Assembly (NCBI RefSeq): GCF_040939455.1
Contig: NC_134117.1
Span: 28,451,501 to 28,515,500 of the forward strand
From: Microcebus murinus
Lineage: Eukaryota > Chordata > Mammalia > Primates > Cheirogaleidae
Length of the DNA: 64,000 bases
Reading direction: 5' to 3'
Below the pieces are notes generated by a model. That model was not told the DNA's origin. It ran no database searches and saw only the letters and a list, made by a program, of their open reading frames with translations. How positions within the stretch are numbered: position 1 is the first letter of the stretch; every line of letters starts with the position of its first letter. The translations under genes were made by a program, and so were the position numbers. Shown one piece after another: positions 61,075-64,000 of the stretch.

Positions 61075-61540
61075 ATGATTTTTTTCTTTTATTGAGGTAT
61101 AACCTTCAAAAAGTACACTAATTTTAAGTGTATAGCTTGTATGTTTAACATATATGTATAAATATTTATACACACACGCTGCTCGACCAAAATACAGACC
61201 ATTTCCAGAAGCCCCAAAGGCTCCCTGGTGCCCCCTTGCAGTCACTGCTGTCTCAAAAGCAACCATTATTTTGACTGCCATCATCGTAGATTAGTTTTGC
61301 TGTGTTTTACTTCGTGTAAATTGAATTAAGCAACACGTACGCTTGTATCTCAGCAGAATGACCGTGTGATTCATTCATGTTGTTGGGTGGTTTGTTCTTG
61401 CTTATTATTCCATTGTAGAGCTACACCACAATTTGTTTATCCATTCTCCTTTTGATGAACATTTGAGTCGTTTCCAAGTTTGAGCTATTATGAATGAGGC
61501 TGCTATAAATATATGTGTACATGTCTTTTGGTATACTTAA
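61075..61540. repeat. Old L1 3' fragment
   Basis: L1M wording: ttattgaggtataaccttca, ttttaagtgtatagcttgta, tgagctattatgaatgaggc. Confidence 0.65.
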
Positions 61541-62454
61541 CCACTCATTTCTGTTGAAGATATATATCTATATATCTCTCTCTATATTAATAGATATATA
61601 TCTCCAGGAGAGGAGAGGAACTGTTGGGTCATAGGGTAGGTAAATGTATAGCTTGTGGGGTGAGTTCAACTCACTAAGCACTGAATTGCATCAACTGTGA
61701 ACAGTATCTGTTACATGCCAAATTATGCTGGGCTCTGTGTACACATTGAGCTGTTGAATTTGGACTCTGACTCTCAGATATGAATTCAACTTCGAGCAAG
61801 ACTTAAAGACAAGCAAACACATGATATAAACAGACCTGGCAGCTCGTTCTCTAACCTTTCGCTATTTTCATATTTTCACAATATTTCACATTTTTAATTA
61901 CCTAATTGAACTTTGGTTTCCTGCAGGCTTGAATACATCTTTAATTCCCCCTAATTCTTTCTTGATGTTCCAGGGGTTTGTCTAGGCTTGTTTTGCTAGG
62001 TGTCAAATCTTTTTCAGCTTTCTTTAGTTGTCTTAGAGCAAATATTGTCTGTGTTGGTTGGTAAAAGGCTTGGGATAAACCCCAGTCTATGGAGCAGTTC
62101 TGAATGCCTGGAAATCGTTGTTTCTTCCAGGCAGAAGAGAATAATTTCTCTGAAAATGACCTTTTTTTTTTTTTAAAGAGAATATGGATTTTGTTTTTTG
62201 AAAAGGAATTTGGAGGAAAGAGACTTTATTACAACGAACAGTTTGCAAACCAGGGAGCTGTTTGCAGCTGTCCATGTAAAATGAAAGTGCGTCCCCCAAA
62301 ACAACCTCTTTTAACCTGGGCTTTTTGCTTTTTGGAAATAATAGCTGCTGTATGTATAATTTGTACTGAATGCTGACGTTAGCTCACTAAATACTTCTGG
62401 CTATAGAAGATTCCTGATTTATTAATATAAACTTGCTTTTTAAAATTTAACTTT
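61541..62454. other. Intergenic, no gene
   Basis: A (TA)/(TC)n-rich piece at 61556-61602, then unassigned sequence. Confidence 0.45.
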
Positions 62455-62545
62455 AATTTTAATTGTATTTTTTTATTTCAGCATATTATGAGGGTACAAA
62501 TGTTAAGGTTACATATATTGCCCATACCCCCTCCCCCCCCATAAA
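62455..62545 (-). repeat. Truncated strepsirrhine-type L1 3' end
   Basis: tttatttcagcatattatga, gggtacaaatgttaaggtta, catatattgcccataccccc is the antisense of the young lemur/loris L1 3' UTR; only about 90 bases remain. Confidence 0.65.
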
Positions 62546-63299
62546 CTTGCTTTTGATTTTAACAAGACTTCTTTCAGCAATACAGGGCCTTGTTCGTGGT
62601 GGATACACAATAAATATCTATGGAATGAACTTAATGAGAATCATTGAAGAGAACATTACATAGACTGTAACTAGAGGGTATGGAAAGTTCCTTCCAGCTC
62701 TGAGGCTTTAAGGCAAAGCCCTCAGAGGATCTCCTCCTCTCAGCCTTGGGGAGTGGGGGGATGGAGAAGGAGTGAGCAGAAAGAAGTGAGCTGTACGGAG
62801 AGCATCTGGGGTCCCTGGGGTGGGTCTGTTCACCCAGCCTCCAGCTGCTCTGGCTCTGAACAACTGTAAGTATTCCTGGATCCTAAATTCTGTCTTTCCT
62901 CAAAGATTGAGGACTTGGGTTTTCTACTCCCATCCATTTCAGTTTCACAAACATTTATTGAGCACCTCATAGGTTTTAGGTACTGGGCCAGGTGCTGGAC
63001 TGCATGGGTGACGAGCAGAGAAGCCAACAGGTGGGTAGGCAGACACGTAAAGGCCTCATCTCAAGGTGTAAAGCGTGGTGATCAGATATGGAGAAGACAT
63101 TCTGCTGTGGCCCAATCAGTTCTGTGATCTTGTGTCAGTTGCTTCTCCTCCCGGGGCTCTATTTCCTTATCTGTGAAATGGGAGCGTGGCGGTGTTCCTC
63201 TGTGAAGTAGCATTCAGCTGGGCTGCACCGGGGCAGCAAGCATCTGTCCCCACCAAGGGAAGCTGAGGACAGGATGGCTGGTCACAGAGCTGGACCCAG

Positions 63300-63700
63300 T
63301 CGGTGCTTGCCTGGGCCGCCCCCTCACAGATGGCGCCTGAAAGCCCCTCCGTGTGCCCCCGCTCCCATCTCCGGTTTGTCCAGAGGCGTCGTTCTCATTG
63401 ATCCAGCGCAGGGCCTGGGTTTCCGTTTGTTCTGAGTCCGTCTTAGCAAACATCCCCACCCCCAGCGGTGGTCCAGATGGCCCCGCGTCCTCCCTGCCTC
63501 GCCTGCCCTCCCTCCCCCGGGAACCCGATGGCGTCCCCTCAGTGTCGGCCAGGCAGAGCCGTGCGTGGCAGCCGGGCAGCAAGTGTCTGCCAACCGCCCA
63601 GGACTCGGGTTCCGGGCGGCTGCCCCGGACGCTGCGGCCGCCGATGAATGCGTGCATTGAAGAGGTTGAGAGACCCTCCAAGCATCCAAGCTGGCTTGGC
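63300..63700. promoter_or_regulatory. CpG-rich patch
   Basis: GC-rich sequence with frequent CpG (for example ggacgctgcggccgccgatg near 63628-63648), unlike the CpG-poor surroundings. No exon or TATA box recognised. Confidence 0.35.
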
Positions 63701-63884
63701 AGAAGCCCAGTCGCAGCCAAACAATCGATTTAAAAAATTCTTCCTGCCCTCCCTGAAAACCTCTCCAAGCCTTTCCTGCCTCGCCTACCATGGTTCCCTG
63801 ACCCAACTTAAACACTGCGATGGTTATTTCAAATCGGCAATCAGTGGTTTATGTTGTTGCCTGGTCCTTGCGGGCACCGGGCTT

Positions 63885-64000
63885 GGGTCTGAGAATGGAG
63901 CTTTGCCACCCACCAGCTGGATAACTGAGCAGTTGACTTCTCCAAGTCTCAGATTTCTCTCTCTAAATAGGGGTGACAGCGTCTCCCTTCCAGGGCTACC
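63885..64000 (+). repeat. MIR SINE, cut by window end
   Basis: MIR wording: gggtctgagaatggagcttt, gttgacttctccaagtctca, tctctctaaataggggtgac. Confidence 0.65.

Noticed and set aside
63214..63815. Two overlapping minus-strand open frames of 163-168 codons
   Set aside because: They lie in GC-rich DNA, overlap each other and a plus-strand frame of similar length, have Arg/Gly/Pro-rich composition typical of chance frames, and match no family I know.

Overview
The window is nuclear DNA from a strepsirrhine primate, most likely a lemur; mouse lemur is my leading candidate. Three observations support this. A spliced gene matches a primate protein codon for codon. The dominant SINE is the lemur/loris type of Alu, recognisable by the right-half wording 'gtgccgtggcgtcagcctag' and the linker 'ttggccaattaatttc'. 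Two TTAA-flanked piggyBac-type miniature elements are present, a superfamily known to have been recently active in mouse lemur. The species call is inference.

Region 1 to about 41.3 kb is one plus-strand gene, ARHGAP19, a Rho GTPase-activating protein. Exon 1 and the promoter lie upstream of the window. Exons 2 to 12 are all visible with GT-AG borders. They encode 475 complete residues plus one split codon, which equals the 494-residue human protein if exon 1 supplies the usual N-terminus (human length recalled, not searched). The arginine finger falls at residue 143, and the known C-terminal mitotic phosphosites fall at T404, S422 and T476. The last exon carries only two codons and a stop, followed by about 4 kb almost free of repeats that I read as a long 3' UTR. 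Introns are packed with Alu, L1, MIR, MaLR and DNA-transposon copies, an HNRNPA1 processed pseudogene, and the two piggyBac-type MITEs in introns 5 and 9.

Region 41.3 to 64 kb is intergenic. In human, SLIT1 lies next downstream of ARHGAP19 in the same orientation, but no SLIT1 exon is visible here. The region holds old transposon fossils: MLT1-type LTR, MER5A, a MER1-type hAT element with an exact 8-bp target duplication, a near full-length Tigger1 with a dead transposase gene, a Tigger-class element with an Alu inside it, and an endogenous-retrovirus integrase remnant. An odd chimeric Alu insertion sits at 47.2-47.75 kb, and a CpG-rich patch lies at 63.3-63.7 kb.

I found no new multi-gene system. 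The most interesting signals are the piggyBac-type MITE pair with a variable number of subterminal repeats, a polyadenylated short retrocopy of unknown origin (9.45-9.67 kb), the chimeric Alu insertion that looks like template switching, and a frame-preserving alternative 3' splice site before ARHGAP19 exon 8.
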